A stretch of DNA of 64,000 nucleotides from Gerris lacustris (lineage: Eukaryota > Arthropoda > Insecta > Hemiptera > Gerridae). Within the stretch, counting starts at the first letter, position 1. Every line of letters starts with the position of its first letter. Where the stretch lies: contig OX578284.1 in the NCBI GenBank assembly GCA_951217055.1, positions 17,163,187 to 17,227,186 on the forward strand, given 5' to 3'. Both the position numbers and the translations under genes were made by a program. Below are positions 34,110-46,414 of this stretch, piece by piece. The notes under the pieces were generated by a model. That model was given only the letters and a program-made list of their open reading frames with translations, searched no databases and was not told the origin of the DNA.

Positions 34110-34345
34110 TCTTGTTAAAATTCTAAACCCATAGTTAGATAGATATCTGTGGCAGTAAATTAAATGTTTGGTGAAGAGGGGGCCATGGTAGTCTCTATAG
34201 GAGAGCTGTCGGTTCTCCGCCGTTGTTTTGATTTGTTAAAATCTAAACCCATAGTTAGATAGATATCTGTGGCAGTAAATTAAATCTTTGGTGGAAAGGG
34301 GGCCATGCTAGCTTATATAGGAGAGATGTTGGCTCTCCACAGAAC
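34110..34345. repeat. Two-copy tandem duplication, period about 121 bp
   Basis: CTAAACCCATAGTTAGATAG begins near 34122 and again near 34242, and both continue through ATATCTGTGGCAGTAAATTA, a GGGGGCCATG block and a TATAGGAGAG block. In copy 1 GGAGAGCTGTCGGTTCTCC can fold back on itself. No frame is shared. Confidence 0.9.
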
Positions 34346-35100
34346 CTTTATTTTTATTAAGCTTTAGTTTTTATCTTTCTCTCTTCCTTTCTTTTTTAAT
34401 AAAAAAAAATTAATTACAGCCTTTTATTAATTAATTGTGTTTTTTAAATCATCACACAGACTAAATAAACTCCATTTTGTGAATTTATGTAACCAGTTGT
34501 AAGATATTAATGCAGGGCTGCATTATATAGTTTTATTTTGAGTAGGGTATTTTTTTTTTGTCACTCTGTGTTTCTTCTTCCTATTTACCTCAATTAACTT
34601 AGACACCACTTGTCTTCAAATGACTATTTATTCTAAATAAATTGCAAATTCTTTTTGAGTCCGACAGCAAATTAAGTTAATGAGGTAAAAAAGGTAATGA
34701 GACAAAATCAATTACCTTGCAACACCTTCAATTTCAGACAGTTGTTGTGTAAAAATGGTTGATATTGACCCCTTATGATAGAGATTAGAATATCCTTTCA
34801 ACCAAATTACCTAATGGGGGGCCTTCTTAAGTCACAAACCTCAAAGACACTGTTAAGAGAGTAAAAAAAATTGGACTAAGAATTGAGACCAAGCTTGAAG
34901 AGTTAAAGTTCTTTTATGAGGCCAAAAATCCACTAAAACTGCATTCTACAAGCCATTCAGAGGTTAACACTTTGACAATACTAATACTATTGTGTATTTG
35001 AGGGAACTACAGATATGGATTGTATGGCTACTAAATGTGATAATGATTTTTACCAACTTAAATCTCAATTGGGGAAAAATCCTGAACTGTAAATCAATAT
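34346..35100. other. Sequence without recognised gene
   Basis: AT-rich spacer; nothing supported. Confidence 0.4.
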
Positions 35101-35107
35101 GATTATG

Positions 35108-35330
35108 GGGACCGGCATATCCGATTGGTAAGCGCACTTGCAACTCTGCCGGAAACCAAGGAAGGTCAAAACACTTAAGTTCAAAGAGAGGTGTAGGACA
35201 TGTTTCACACTTTGAATCACATCGAGTAGACAAATAAAGTGACCGGTTCCTCTGACCTGCAATAGTCCAAATGATGTGTTTATCGGGATGTAAAATCATA
35301 GGCAAAAAAATATATCTAGGAAAAAAATAT
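35108..35330 (+). repeat. tRNA-derived SINE
   Basis: GGGACCGGCATATCCGATTG followed by GTAAGCGCACTTGCAACTC reproduces the acceptor and D-arm layout of tRNA-derived SINEs (usual form GGCATAGCCGAGTGGTTAGCGC), including the A-box. The B-box position, GGTCAAAACAC near 35165, is degenerate. A tRNA-unrelated body follows, then an A-rich tail near 35305-35330. The minus-strand frames over this stretch are shadows. Confidence 0.6.
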
Positions 35331-35638
35331 ATATATATGTATCTAGTGGCATATCCTATGGATGGATACATTCATTCATCCATGTTATATTTAGAGTTTG
35401 TTTAATAAGTATCTGGACCGATTTTTTCCTGTCAGAAGGAGGGGGCTGGAGGGTGGTCTCTATATGGGCAGAATTAGTGGTGTGGGATGCCAAGTAAGCT
35501 AGAAAACCTATTTGAGCCTCCTCCAACCCTCTGGAGTGAGTTGATCGAGCCTAAAGTAAGTGTGTTTAGTGCTTACTTCAAGAGTCAAGATGCAGCGTAC
35601 ACCATTTTTTAACTTCTTACTTTAAACTGAACCAATCC

Positions 35639-35729
35639 AATAAATGTGTATTTATTTATTGTTTATCAATTTAAATTATTATTTATTTGTATGTTTCATT
35701 TATGAAAAAAAATCGACTCTTTAGCACAA
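35639..35729. repeat. Short duplicated segment, copy 1 (inside mariner relic)
   Basis: About 90 bp including TTTATTTATTGTTTATCAAT and ACTCTTTAGCACAA are nearly identical to 37343-37435 in the same orientation. The copies differ by a few substitutions and an A-run length. No inverted ends were seen. Confidence 0.85.
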
Positions 35730-35763
35730 CAGGTTCAGAGACTTTTAATGTAATGACAGGGAT

Positions 35764-36350
35764 GAAGTCATGTCCATACTAAGTGTTTTAGAAAGGCATA
35801 AAAAAACCAATGATGGCTGGGAAGATGTTAAAGACTCTCCTCGACCAAAAAAAGACCTGCATGAGCAATTTGTTGCTCTTTCCTCATTGTCTTCTTTTGC
35901 CCATAAGGAGTTTGCCCCTGCTGGATAAACAGTAAATGGTTAATTTTATGCTAAAGTGCTCAAACGTTAGAAGATTAGGGTCTACCACATCAAAAGGGAG
36001 ATCACTTGGATGCTCTATCATGAAAATGCACCTAGTCACACTTTGCTAATTGTGAAGGAAGCACAAGCCAAGCACAATGTGGCAACTCTTCCATCAGTCC
36101 AGATTTAGCTCCCATCAACTTCTTTTTGTTCCCTCAAATCAAAATGAGCCAGAAAGAACATTGTTTCGGGGCGATTGAGGTGGTCCAAGAAGCTTCGAGC
36201 AGGTGCCTTAATAACCATCTTGTGGTTGCAGACTTCAAGGGGGCAAATGAACAATGGGAAAACACTAACAGTAGTGTATTACTGCAAGAGGGTTTTAAAG
36301 AGTATTACCTCATCGATAAATGTATCTTTAATACATTTATGTTTATATAA
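35764..36350 (+). pseudogene. Mariner transposase relic
   Basis: Recognisable blocks occur in the right order but in different frames. GWEDVKDSPRPKKD at 35815-35858 corresponds to the linker (..G...VEDDERPGRP). KEFAPAG then a stop and TVNG correspond to the EFLPPGQTVN motif. MLYHENAPSHTLLIVKEAQA at about 36010 corresponds to the WL.HHDNAPSHT block, with the second catalytic Asp replaced by Glu. SPDLAPINFFLFPQIKM at 36096 corresponds to the third catalytic motif. A frameshift lies just before SPDLAP. The N-terminal domain is missing. Not functional. Confidence 0.85.
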
Positions 36351-36376
36351 ATTCAGATCTTACTTTATTTATAACT

Positions 36377-37342
36377 TACTTACTTTGTAACTCAAAGTTA
36401 CTTATTGAAGTAACTTTGTACATGATTTCACAAGGAGTTTTCTTGTCAAAAAAGTCTAACTGTTACATCAATGAATTTTAATTAAGAAATAGAATATTTT
36501 CAAGATTTTTAAATAGTAAACAAATGACCCAAAGACTTCCTAGTAGAAGCTTATTGGTTTTAAAAGCCTCTACACGCGATGATACATCCCCATGCCCTAT
36601 CTATCTCATTTTATGCCATTAATGCTATAGGCCCATATATACATATTGCTTCTTCACATCTGTGTACTGCCTCTACATCTACCTATTAGCCTGGTATAAT
36701 TGTGCAAAAATGAAAAGGTCAAGATGAAGTTTTGTCTCTATTTTTTTAGTTTTGTCTTAATATTTTAATAGAGGTGATGAGAATTTTCTGTAGTGAAATG
36801 GGAATCTTAGAGTTCTAAGAGTTAACATAGAAAAAGGCTTAACATTTTTCCCAATTCTCCCAATACGATTTATATATGATCCGTGAGCCTTTAAAAGGCA
36901 GAAGGTTCAGAGCGAGTGTTTTTGAGTGGCATAAAAAATGCCACAAATGTTACAATGTGTACACCACAATGAGTACAAACATACAAATTGGGCATATGAA
37001 TAACTTCAGCGTTTCATAAAATCTTATATAAATGAATAAATAATTGAAATTAAAATAATTTAAACAATAAAAAAACTGTCACAGAAAGAAAAGTTAAAGA
37101 AAATTAATATAATAAAAAATGTTTTTTTTTAAAGAACTATTCTCAGTACAAGAGTAGCAGAAGATACAACTATGTATATTTAACAAATTCGACTGCCTTT
37201 TTTTCCTTATGGTTAACTTCTGCCGAATATATAATGATATATATTTGAAATAAAACTGATTTTTTTTATGTAATAAATAAATGTATTAAATATTATGAAG
37301 CTGTAAATTTATTAGTATTAGCGTATTATTTTTAAAGAAAAT
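36377..37342. other. AT-rich sequence without recognised gene
   Basis: Nothing supported beyond simple AT-rich DNA. Confidence 0.45.
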
Positions 37343-37435
37343 AATAAATGTGTATTTATTTATTGTTTATCGATTTAAATTATTATTTATTTGTATGTTT
37401 TATTTATGAAAAAAAAAATCTACTCTTTAGCACAA
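37343..37435. repeat. Short duplicated segment, copy 2
   Basis: Direct copy of 35639-35729, about 1.7 kb away. Here it is continuous with AT-rich DNA rather than with transposase sequence, so this may be the source or an independent insertion. Confidence 0.85.
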
Positions 37436-40166
37436 TAAATAAAAATATATGACCAAAAAATATATATAATATATTTTTTTTTTTTATTAAATAAGAAAAA
37501 CAATGTATCATAATCACTATGTTAATTGTTATATATTCAAAAATAAATATCCTTAATACATAACAATGTAATTGTATATCATAACTGTATCATTTTCTTC
37601 TACTGTCAAGTAAGGTAATAACATAGTAGTAAAAAAAACAAAAAAACTTTAAATTATTTCTCATCAAATATTTCAAGAAAATTAAATTAAATTTACCTAT
37701 TTTCATGTTTATCTGAGTATAGGCTTCCACGATTGGAATCATTATAACAATTTAGGTATTCTTATAAAGAATAATGTCTCTTTTAGGGTATAGAGTCTGG
37801 CGTTTTGCTTCTTCTATTAATAAGTGTCTAGAGGTTGACTCAAAACAATACGGTAATCTATTTGTTTAATACTTTATTGCTCATAACACTTTAAAAATGC
37901 TTCCAGCAGTGGAAGCAAATCTTTACATTTTATTTATTTGTTTAAATCAAGAAGTAGTTTTTAAATGAGAAATCTAAATTGTTATATTTTCATGTTATTT
38001 TACATGAAAAGCAGGATGGATTTTAAGTCCATATTTATGTTTATATTTAGTAATAAACATAATTAATTAATGTTCTAAATTTGTAGTATAACATTGAAGT
38101 TAAAACTCATCTTCCATTTTTATACTCGTAACAATTGTGGTGCAAATACCACTGTTGTGATAACTGAATCATCATGATGATGGCCTCTGGAACCACTGGA
38201 CCTATGAATGTTGTGTCCGGGTGGTGCTACCAAGGTGGCAAAGTGTGTCACTACCCTTAGCCCCTAGGAGCTCGCTACAAAATATGTTTACAGTCCACCA
38301 TATTAATTCAATATGGCCACTAATTATTGGCAAAATTGCTCTAGAACCTTATAATTTTGAACTAAGCTTCCTTAAAGGCAGGTATAAGTTCATAACCTAA
38401 TAGGAAATGCATTGAGCATTGTGATACTCAAAGCAAAAACTGTTGAGCATAATTCAACTGCTGATTTTAGAACACTATTGACATCCTTTAGTGAGTAACA
38501 AAAAAGATTCAAACAAAATAAAATAAAAATTTCTTTCAAATGTGGTGTTCGGCCTTCATCTATGATATGTGCAATATTTGACAAATATCAAAATATAAAA
38601 CTTATTTTATAGTTCTTAAATCGTAATGTTAAACCAAATATAAAAACCTCTAAATTCTTTTCCATAGTCTAAGTTCTTCAGAACAAATTAGAAAAAGTAT
38701 TATTAATTGTCAAATATAATTTTTACATATAATTAGATTAAATAATTAATTATCAAGTTATTATTTATATGAAAATATAAATGAAAAATAATTAATCTCA
38801 TTCGTGCTTTCATTCGATAGAATTTTTAAGTTCTTTTAATTGGTTTGATTTATTGACATAATAACATATAATAAACAGATTATTTTGATATTTGTTCGCA
38901 TTATAATTTTAACAGATATTTCATTCATTCTTTGAAGTTTGTTTAAAGAATTATTTTTTTTAAGACTTCTTTATTTTAAGAATTCTATAGCGTAGGTTTT
39001 CACGGCCAGAATATGATAAATCTAGATATCTTGGAAGATTTATAATTATTTTGTTTAAAGAAGTTTTAGTTATCAATGGGTGTGTAATTATAATCCTAAA
39101 ATGTGTTAGAGATGATGACATAAATTCAAAATCAAAATATTTTAATTATCACATAAATTCCCTTATTATTAAGGAATTTCAATGTACTTCAAATTGGACT
39201 TGAATTTTGACTCTTTCAAATTTTTTTTAAGTCCCGCAACAGTTGCTGTTGCTATTAGATAATAATCAGGCTGCAAGTAAGATGAGAAGTAAAGTTAGTG
39301 GTGTCTTATGTCCTATAATAAGTGGTTCTCAGAATGGTCCATTATTAAAATTATGGAAAGATAACAATAAAATCTAATCAATTTTTTAAATTATTAACAT
39401 AAAAAATTTCAAAATCTGCTTCTCCTCATTATAAATAAGTAGAAATTGGAGAAAATGACAGAAGTAAAATTGGATTTAATATCGTTTTTCAGAAAAATTG
39501 TATTTCTTCGAGAATACAAGAATATATTACACCATTCTTGTATTATATCTATGTACATTGAAGATGTAAATAAATGTATCCAAAACATCGCTACATTTTA
39601 CTTTTGTATCCTCATTTTCTATAATTTACAAATGAAATCCATATCGTTTTTTATATTTAATGGACTTGATCTTCATCCTGTATTTCTAAAATTGCTTTGA
39701 AATTGTAAGAAAGGAAATTTAATTTAAAATAAACTACTAAACCAATAAATTATTAATTTAGCTATAAAATAAAATAAAAAAAATCGGAAAAAACTATCTC
39801 TAACCTACTATATCCCCTTTCCTATTTTATAATTGAACTTATAATGTAATATATTTATATTTTTATCTTTTTGTAGTGTGTACCAAAAAAAAAAAAAATC
39901 AATTTTAATGTAGACATATCATATATGATTGAATAATACAAAGTTTTATAACTTAAATGAAACTTATTTCTTATTTTCCTGTAAGTGATAAGTCATGTGT
40001 TCAAAAACCCCTAAATCTTTTCTGTTTTATTTTTGAAATCATTAGCCTAAAATTGGCTGTTTTACTTTTCTAGCTAGGAAATTTTTTTTAAAAAATAATT
40101 TGTTTAATTGTCCAAAACTTAACTTCATTTTTAAATGTGGTTACAAAGTAAATGTTTATCCCTTTG
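37436..40166. other. AT-rich sequence without recognised gene
   Basis: About 2.7 kb. A GC-richer patch at 38170-38280 contains GGACCTATGAATGTTGTGTC and GGTGGTGCTACCAAGGTGGC with no recognised identity. Frames at 38390-38584 and 39446-39700 have no motif. Confidence 0.45.
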
Positions 40167-40169
40167 TTA

Positions 40170-40353
40170 AGCCGGCCATATACGTTGCTGTATACCTGAC
40201 AGGTAAACTACCTGTATAGGTAAACCGGAGTGAGTGTGCAATAAAGTTATGACATAAATGCACAGTTATCTTAGCACACACCCTCCAGTTTACCTGTGAA
40301 GGTTGCCTGTGTAGGTTTACCTGTCAGGTATACTGCAACGTCTACGCCCTGCT
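40170..40353. mobile_element. PIF/Harbinger-type MITE
   Basis: Read inward the ends are AGCCGGCCATATACGTTGCT and AGCAGGGCGTAGACGTTGCA, both continuing GTATACCTGACAGGTAAAC. They are flanked by TTA (40167-40169 and 40354-40356). The motif ACAGGTAAAC or its complement repeats six to seven times across the 184 bp. The 3-bp TTA duplication and short palindromic form fit PIF/Harbinger. Confidence 0.9.
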
Positions 40354-40356
40354 TTA

Positions 40357-40940
40357 GAGGATGCCACTCACTATATCTGTGAGACCCAAGTTGCTTGCTT
40401 TGGAGTCTCTATCTTATTTATTGGGTTTATTGCCTTGTCTCTGAGAGGTGACTCCTATGACCTCATTGAATAGAATATTCTGTGACTGCCTTTAGTCACA
40501 GAGATCAGTCTCTGACTTCATGTTATAGATAACTCTACGACTACATTAAAAAGCTTTTTAATTCTTTAATATCCCTAAGATCGTTTATTTTTAATTTTAT
40601 CCTTTTGAACATACTGACTTAAAAAAAACTACATTTTTACTTTTTTACCTTTTTACAGAATAGTTAAACTGTAAACACTATTCTATTTAGTTAAAACAAT
40701 TTTTTACCAAGCATCAAAGCATAATTGTGATGAAATGTGAAGAAAAAAAAAACACATTGAAATCCAATAGGGAGTATTTTCATTTTTTAAATCTAATTGT
40801 TATACTTTTGTTTTCAACTTGTCTATTATTCATAGTTTTTACCTACATGTAATTTAGTTAGAACACCTTGTTAAGAGAGTGTAGACAATTTTTTGATTTG
40901 TGAAAAGCTTGAGCAATCCTGTTAGGTGGTCCTTAATTAT
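40357..40940. other. Sequence without recognised gene
   Basis: AT-rich spacer between two MITEs; nothing supported. Confidence 0.4.
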
Positions 40941-40949
40941 CAGGACGCT

Positions 40950-41217
40950 CAGTGGAGCAGATTTTTTTTGGGGGGGGAGGGGGCAGCTGGAACCCAGACT
41001 GTTAAATGCAGAAGTCGTGACCAGGGGAGAGGAGGTAGGTATAGCCCAGATAGAAATAAACTATTTTTATGTGTTAAATGTGCTGCAAGTATAAATAATA
41101 CACTTTTTTAAAAAAAAAAATAAATAATACACTTTCATAGTAATTATTTTGTGTAAGTAAGTAGTATTTTCCTTGGCTCTCCAGGGGCTTCAGCCCTCCT
41201 GATGAGCCGCACCGCTG
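40950..41217. mobile_element. hAT-type MITE
   Basis: Ends CAGTGGAGCAG and, read inward, CAGCGGTGCGG are inverted copies. The flanks AGGACGCT (40942-40949) and AGGATGCT (41218-41225) are an 8-bp duplication with one change. G-runs follow the left end and GGGGCTTCAGCCCTCC precedes the right end. Two overlapping plus-strand frames here are chance readings. Confidence 0.82.
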
Positions 41218-41225
41218 AGGATGCT

Positions 41226-42309
41226 TATCAGAAATTTCTATGCTATTATGTGAAAAAAAGTATTAAATTTATATTAATTGCAAAACGTGCCTAGACACTT
41301 TATTTTTTAAATAAATTACTATTTAAAAAAAAAAAAAAAAAAATAGGAAAAGAGTAAAACAGATAAAAATGTATCTCTCTCTCTCTCTGGGAATTGAAGT
41401 TGGATTCTTTACTAAACACGTGGCTCTTATTTCTGAGCAATTCATTCTGACTGGTGTTTTTTGACCAAAATATTTATTCAGAGATGTTAGAATGTATAGA
41501 CTAGAATGAATCTGTAGGAATAGACTAATTTATTCTTTCTTTATATGAATGTAAAGACTACAATATAATCGATCTAAAATATAATGTAGACTAGTATGTA
41601 TCCAGAGGAATAAACTGATCTACTCCTTAAAATGTAGGAATATAGATCCTAGAATATACCCGAGGGTGTTTTTTAATGGTGTGGGGAGAACTCTTCCACA
41701 AATCCATTCAGTAGTTCTAAGGGCACAAAATGCCATAAGTCCTTAAACCAAACACAAATGATTCTATAGTGTTGCTCTAGTGCAGAAATGCAGAGGGCCC
41801 TTCCTACTGCATTTCTCCGTTACCGAGTAGGACCACAAATGTGGTTAATACTAGAACTTAGTTTTGCTATCTGGACTGATAGTTGAAGTCCTTAAATATA
41901 CCTCTGAGGTGGATATCCTGGAGGTGCAGGATTATTTAAATTGGAATATATTCAGTGGAATACTGATTTTTCTTCTGGTGTAGCTCGACATCGTGTAATT
42001 TTATTTCCAATTTAAATTCCAATATATCAATATTATCCTTTTGTAACGAACATAACTAAAAATTCATATACATACCTCCTTTTTTGTTTTTGAAAAAATC
42101 ATACACATAAATATTATTCATACCTCCTTCACTCTCTTACTTAGGTGTTCTAACAAGTAACAATATGTTATATTTGTCAATATAAAAATATTGAAATATT
42201 AGAGTTAAAGAATATCGTGTCCGTGTCCAACCTTTGTAAATTTATTTTAATAAAACTGTACAGATTCATTCTAAAATATTATAGATTATTATTTTTACTT
42301 TCCTTGATG

Positions 42310-42340
<31 letters not shown>

Positions 42341-43399
42341 TGTACAATTATAAATATGTCATTGACATTCCTGTCAATCAAATTAATTTTATGGTTTAGA
42401 AATCTAGATCTTCTGGAGATAGCCAAAGATGAATTCCCTGATATTTAGAGATCCCCTTTATAGTACCCATTTAGTACTGATTTGTGTCATAATGTATATG
42501 AGATTTTTATTAATTAAATTACAAATTAATAAAAAATAAAAATCTAAGATGTTCCCGATTTTTTTATCCAGGGATGCTTTTGATCTACATTTTGAGCTTT
42601 ACGAGTTGTAACTTTTAACAGCATGGGAAAATCTGAAAAATTGGGGTGGGGAGCCAATGAGAGGTCAGGATTTTGAATTCTAGATAAAAGTCGGGCCAAC
42701 TAGACAAACTAAACTTTCACTGCCCACCACGCCTCCTAAAGGCCTAGTGGCTTTATTTTTTCCCTCATTTAGGTTGGCCAGTCTGAGTGTCAAAAGCACA
42801 ACTTTTAACGCACATACTATAGTATTGCGCCTTTATAAAACAGAAATTTAAACCTGTTTTGACTATTTAAATTATTAACATCATATAAAGTACCTAAGTC
42901 ATTAAATCCTTTGACAGTGACCTTAAAAATGGATAAGGAATTATAGGATTTACGTACTCAATATAAAATAATTATTAAATTTTCTATTCACTAAATAAAA
43001 AATCAATATGAAACTTGTCAAAATGAAGATTGTAAGTATGGGACATGTCAAAACAAATAAAAAAACTTGCAGATATTTTCCGAACTAACTTTCCATACAG
43101 CAAAATTTGCTGAAAACGAATTAAATTCTGCTGAAAGATGGCTAAAAGTATTAAAATAATGCATTGTCATCGTGTTCTGAGATATTCTGAATGTTTCAAA
43201 TGTCTAGCTACTCGGGATGTTAGTTAAAATTTGATTGCAAGATTTGTACTGGACAAACAAACAAACCAGAAAGCAAGCTAATAAAAACGTAGTAAAATAG
43301 GTACAAACAAGTAGTCTTACCATTTGCTGATGAAATCGCTCCTCCTGTCCCCCGAGATTATTATTAGAAATAGGTTGAAAATACAGGATTTATCCCCAA
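41226..43399. other. Sequence without recognised gene
   Basis: Contains a (CT)n run near 41373-41388 and a T-run of nearly 30 bases near 42311. In 41490-41950 the words ATGTAGACTAGTATGTATCC and TAGACTAGAATGAATCTGTA show a loose repetition of about 90 bp. No gene was seen. Confidence 0.45.
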
Positions 43400-43401
43400 T
43401 A

Positions 43402-43563
43402 CAGTGGAATCTCAATAATTCTAAATTAAAGGGAATGTGTTTTTTCTTCGAGCTATCAAGGTTTCATTATTGGCAATCTCGAATTAGCAAAGGAAGCGGA
43501 AATCACTTTGACTTACCAAGAATTTCAAGGTTCTACTATTTCAAGGTTGTCGAGGTTCTACTG
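43402..43563. mobile_element. Pogo/Tigger-type MITE
   Basis: Ends CAGTGGAATCTCAATAATTC and, read inward, CAGTAGAACCTCGACAACC are inverted copies bounded by TA on each side (43400-43401 and 43564-43565). The CAGT(A/G)GAACCTC form and TA target are characteristic of pogo/Tigger elements. 162 bp, non-coding. Confidence 0.85.
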
Positions 43564-43919
43564 TATTAAAAATAATAGTCTTATCATTTGCTATGATTGA
43601 TAATACTGTAATAAGATTGTAAATAAATCACTTCTCAAAAAAGCAACTCCCTTGATTTATTACCTCATTTAATTCATTTTGACTTTAAGAAGATCTAGAT
43701 TTGCTAAAAATTTGCTGCAGAATACCCTACCATAAAATAATGATAAAATATCCAAATTTATAAATCATATTTGCATTTGAGTTACACTAAATACTTGATT
43801 ATTAGGAATTTCAGTTTATTCAAAGCAATCTTTATTTATCTTGCTGGTCTGTTGACTGTGAAATGTGTTTATTATCATAGCAGTCAGAAAATGAGGTGCA
43901 AAGCTTATATAAATAGACG

Positions 43920-44135
43920 ATAGAATCTTTTCCCGTCCTGAAATTTCCATTTAATTTTTGAACCTCTCGTTTACGCGAGCGTTGCGCACGAACTCTTGGA
44001 GGGATCACGCTGTCAAATGAACTTAGCCTGAGTATTAGTAAGAGGAACATGTATACCAAATTTCAACCAAATCGGTCAACTTTTACTCAAGTTATCGCCG
44101 GACACGTAAACGTTACTGACAGACAGACAGACAGA
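43920..44135. repeat. Fragment of interspersed-repeat family X
   Basis: CGTTTACGCGAGCGTTGCGC, then ACCAAATTTCAACCAAATCG, CTCAAGTTATCGCCGGACAC and a (GACA)n run parallel the central part of the repeat at 59446-60001 closely. The outer ends of the family are absent, so this copy is truncated. The minus-strand frames across it are shadows. Confidence 0.78.
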
Positions 44136-45064
44136 CAGACAAGATGCATATTTCGTTGAATGTAAGATTTTACACATTTTTAATTTAATCAGGGATTTAG
44201 GTGCAATTATCCTATTATCAACTAATTTACATAAACAAGTTTTTAGTGTATTTCTATTATTCAAAAACTGGTTTTAATAAAGTATCCTAAAAAAAAAAAT
44301 CAGTTTAATCAATTTAATTTTGATTGTATATTCTTCTTCCTGATTGAACATCTTTTAAAAAACATACCAAGTATATATTATATAAAATAGAGTTACAATA
44401 ATAAATTTAGTTTAAAAAAAAAAAAAAAAAAAAAATTACTGACAAACATTGTCTTACGAATGTTTGATTTACATAAATTTGGACTTCCAAAATAATAATA
44501 TTATTTGATTTATTACCTTTTATTGATAATATAAAAGTTACATATGGGTTCATGTTTTGTGTATTATAATAATTTAGAGTAAAAGCCTTTTTTATGTTTT
44601 TAGCCTATAACAAAAGAAAATTGGAAGAGGGAGTAAGAGGGGGGGGGGGGGGGGGGGGGAGATACGTAGATCTAAATTCGTAATTTGAGGTTTGTCAGTA
44701 AATATTTAAATTTTATTTTTGTTTTCGCTAAAAAATAAAAACAAAAAAAACATTCTATTTTTTACAGCTGGTGAAAACAAAAGAGGGATCAAGAGAGATA
44801 AACAAAAAAAATGTTATAATAAATGATACAAATGTTAAAATAACATTATTAAATAAAACGGTAATGTGTCTACTTTAAAACTAAATAAAATAAAAAAATA
44901 TGTAATAAATTATATATATAAAAAAAAGTCAATTTCTAATTTGAAAAACATAAATGTATAAATTATTTTAAGACAAAATATTAGTGTAGTTTTTAGAAGC
45001 CCTCAATACTATTAGTGGTTAAGCACTTCAAACAAAGCTACCTTCTAGTTTCTGAACATATTTA
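44136..45064. other. AT-rich sequence with a long G-run
   Basis: A run of about 20 G lies at 44640-44659 and an A-run of about 20 at 44414-44434. No gene was found. Confidence 0.5.
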
Positions 45065-45312
45065 GGTACTTCTTTGGATTGTTACTCCCTCTATGTTTCT
45101 TTTAGAATATAAATGGATTATGCATTGTTTTGTCTAAATAACTATTAAGAAAGACAAAGGAATGTTTTGTCCAATGAACTTTGGGACAAAGGAATATCAT
45201 ACACTGTTTTTATAAGGGGAGCAACTGTCTAAAGAAGAATTTTCTGTACACCTTCTTTAGATTGTTACTCCCTTCTGTTTTTTATAAGGGAGTAACAGTC
45301 TAAAGAAGTGCC
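45065..45312. mobile_element. GGTACTTC-type MITE, copy 3 (long form)
   Basis: Ends GGTACTTCTTTGGATTGTTA and, read inward, GGCACTTCTTTAGACTGTTA. The flanks CATATTTA and CTTATTTA agree at seven of eight positions. An inner CTAAAGAAG at about 45228 is followed by TTTTCTGTACACCTTCTTTA, after which a second, shorter terminal pair closes the element. It is thus the basic MITE plus one extra inverted unit. Confidence 0.87.
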
Positions 45313-45472
45313 CTTATTTATTTTATTTTGTATTTTCAAAAACTAAAATAATTGTAAGATTAATAAAAAAAAATTGGTTCAGCAAGTTGAAATATAATAA
45401 AAAATAAATTATGTTTAGGTATTAAAATCTATTAACATTATTATAAAAGAGAAAGTCAGAAAGACAGATTAA
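45313..45472. other. AT-rich spacer
   Basis: Nothing supported. Confidence 0.4.
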
Positions 45473-46022
45473 ATTTGTCTGCATATTTGTGTGCCACATA
45501 TCTTCCTCGAATTCTATTATTAGACGATCTGTTCCAATTTCCATTGGGGTGGCACTTTTAGACTTCCCTTTAAAGTTCTCAAAAGGACAAGACTTTCCCT
45601 GTGAAAATTGTATCCAGAAAAACTGGAAAATTATTCCAGGAAGTTGACAAAAATCAACAATAGCTTAACTCTGAAGTTGAAAAAACAAAAAATAAGTATT
45701 ATATATCTTCCAAATGAGAGCTAGTCTGAGATTGGAATAATAAAAAGGAAAGCCTCTCCAAAAAATAAGTATTTAATCCTCAAAACTAGATTTCGGCTTC
45801 TCGGTAATCATCAGTGCCAGTGAAAGTAAAGATAAAAACTGACTTGGAGTCAAATAAGAGACAAAAAAACGGACTCACGTTTTTATTATTCCATATACAT
45901 CAACTCCACTTGTTCTTTAGTCCGAGATTCATTAAATTTTAATCTTGAAGTTTTATAACCCATTTAAATTAAATTAAAAAGGGTGGGAGGAAGCTATATG
46001 CCACACTAATTGGCAGACTATT
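45473..46022. mobile_element. TIR element related to family X ends
   Basis: The left text TGTCTGCATATTTGTGTGCC + ACATATCTTCCTC is answered near 45990-46022 by its complement (read inward AGTCTGCCAATTAGTGTGGC + ATATAGCTTCCTC). The same terminal phrase begins the repeats at 54541 and 59446 (..CAATTAGTGTGG..CCTCGCATCC). No transposase was found and the target duplication is unclear. Confidence 0.6.
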
Positions 46023-46179
46023 TTATGACAAAGTAATCTCTGAAACACATAGCTTTTTCCCATCCTTTTATTAGAGAAATGGTCACATGGGTATTAAAAG
46101 TGTGGTTTAAAGTTTCATATATGTTACAATTCTCAATGGGGGGGTCACTCTTATTTTCATTCAATATTGAATGTATGCA

Positions 46180-46385
46180 GACCATTAAAATTAATATGGG
46201 ACCATCTATGGGCTACTTTTGACAAACTATCCAAGTTTCTTCAAAATCAGATGAGTACTTCTAAAGATATAAATGGGCGCAAAAGTTTGAAATTAATAAG
46301 GGACCGAAAATGAGCTATTATGACCTACCATCCAAGTTTCATCGAAATGGAATGTGTAGTTTTTAGGATATGATAGTTTGCAACA
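46180..46385. repeat. Family X internal segment
   Basis: GGCTACTTTTGACAAACTAT, TCAGATGAGTACTTCTAAAG and ATGTGTAGTTTTTAGGAT match 54767-54956 in order and orientation (GGCCTACTTTCGACAAACC.., CAGATGAGTACTTCTGAAGG.., ATGTGTAGTTTTTAAGATT). A partial copy lying directly before the satellite-bearing element. Confidence 0.75.
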
Positions 46386-46414
46386 GACACTCTGATGATG
46401 TCTAAAGGTTTGTT

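Larger units (their letters stand above)
35392..36376 (+). mobile_element. Decayed mariner element
   Basis: The left terminus AGTTTGTTTAATAAGTATCT + GGACCG has the form of mariner ends. A worn complement, TCAGATCTTACTTTATTTAT, lies near 36354-36373. Between them are broken transposase pieces on the plus strand (35764-36350). About 985 bp remain of an expected 1.3 kb. An unrelated 90-bp AT-rich segment (35639-35729), also present at 37343, interrupts the left third. Confidence 0.75.

Noticed and set aside
34964..35371. 135-codon minus-strand frame and an overlapping shorter one
   Set aside because: They run antisense across the tRNA-derived SINE at 35108, with no protein-like conservation.
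44118..44142. (GACA)n run as an independent microsatellite
   Set aside because: The GACAGACAG block is a fixed part of family X, seen also at 54970 and 59857.
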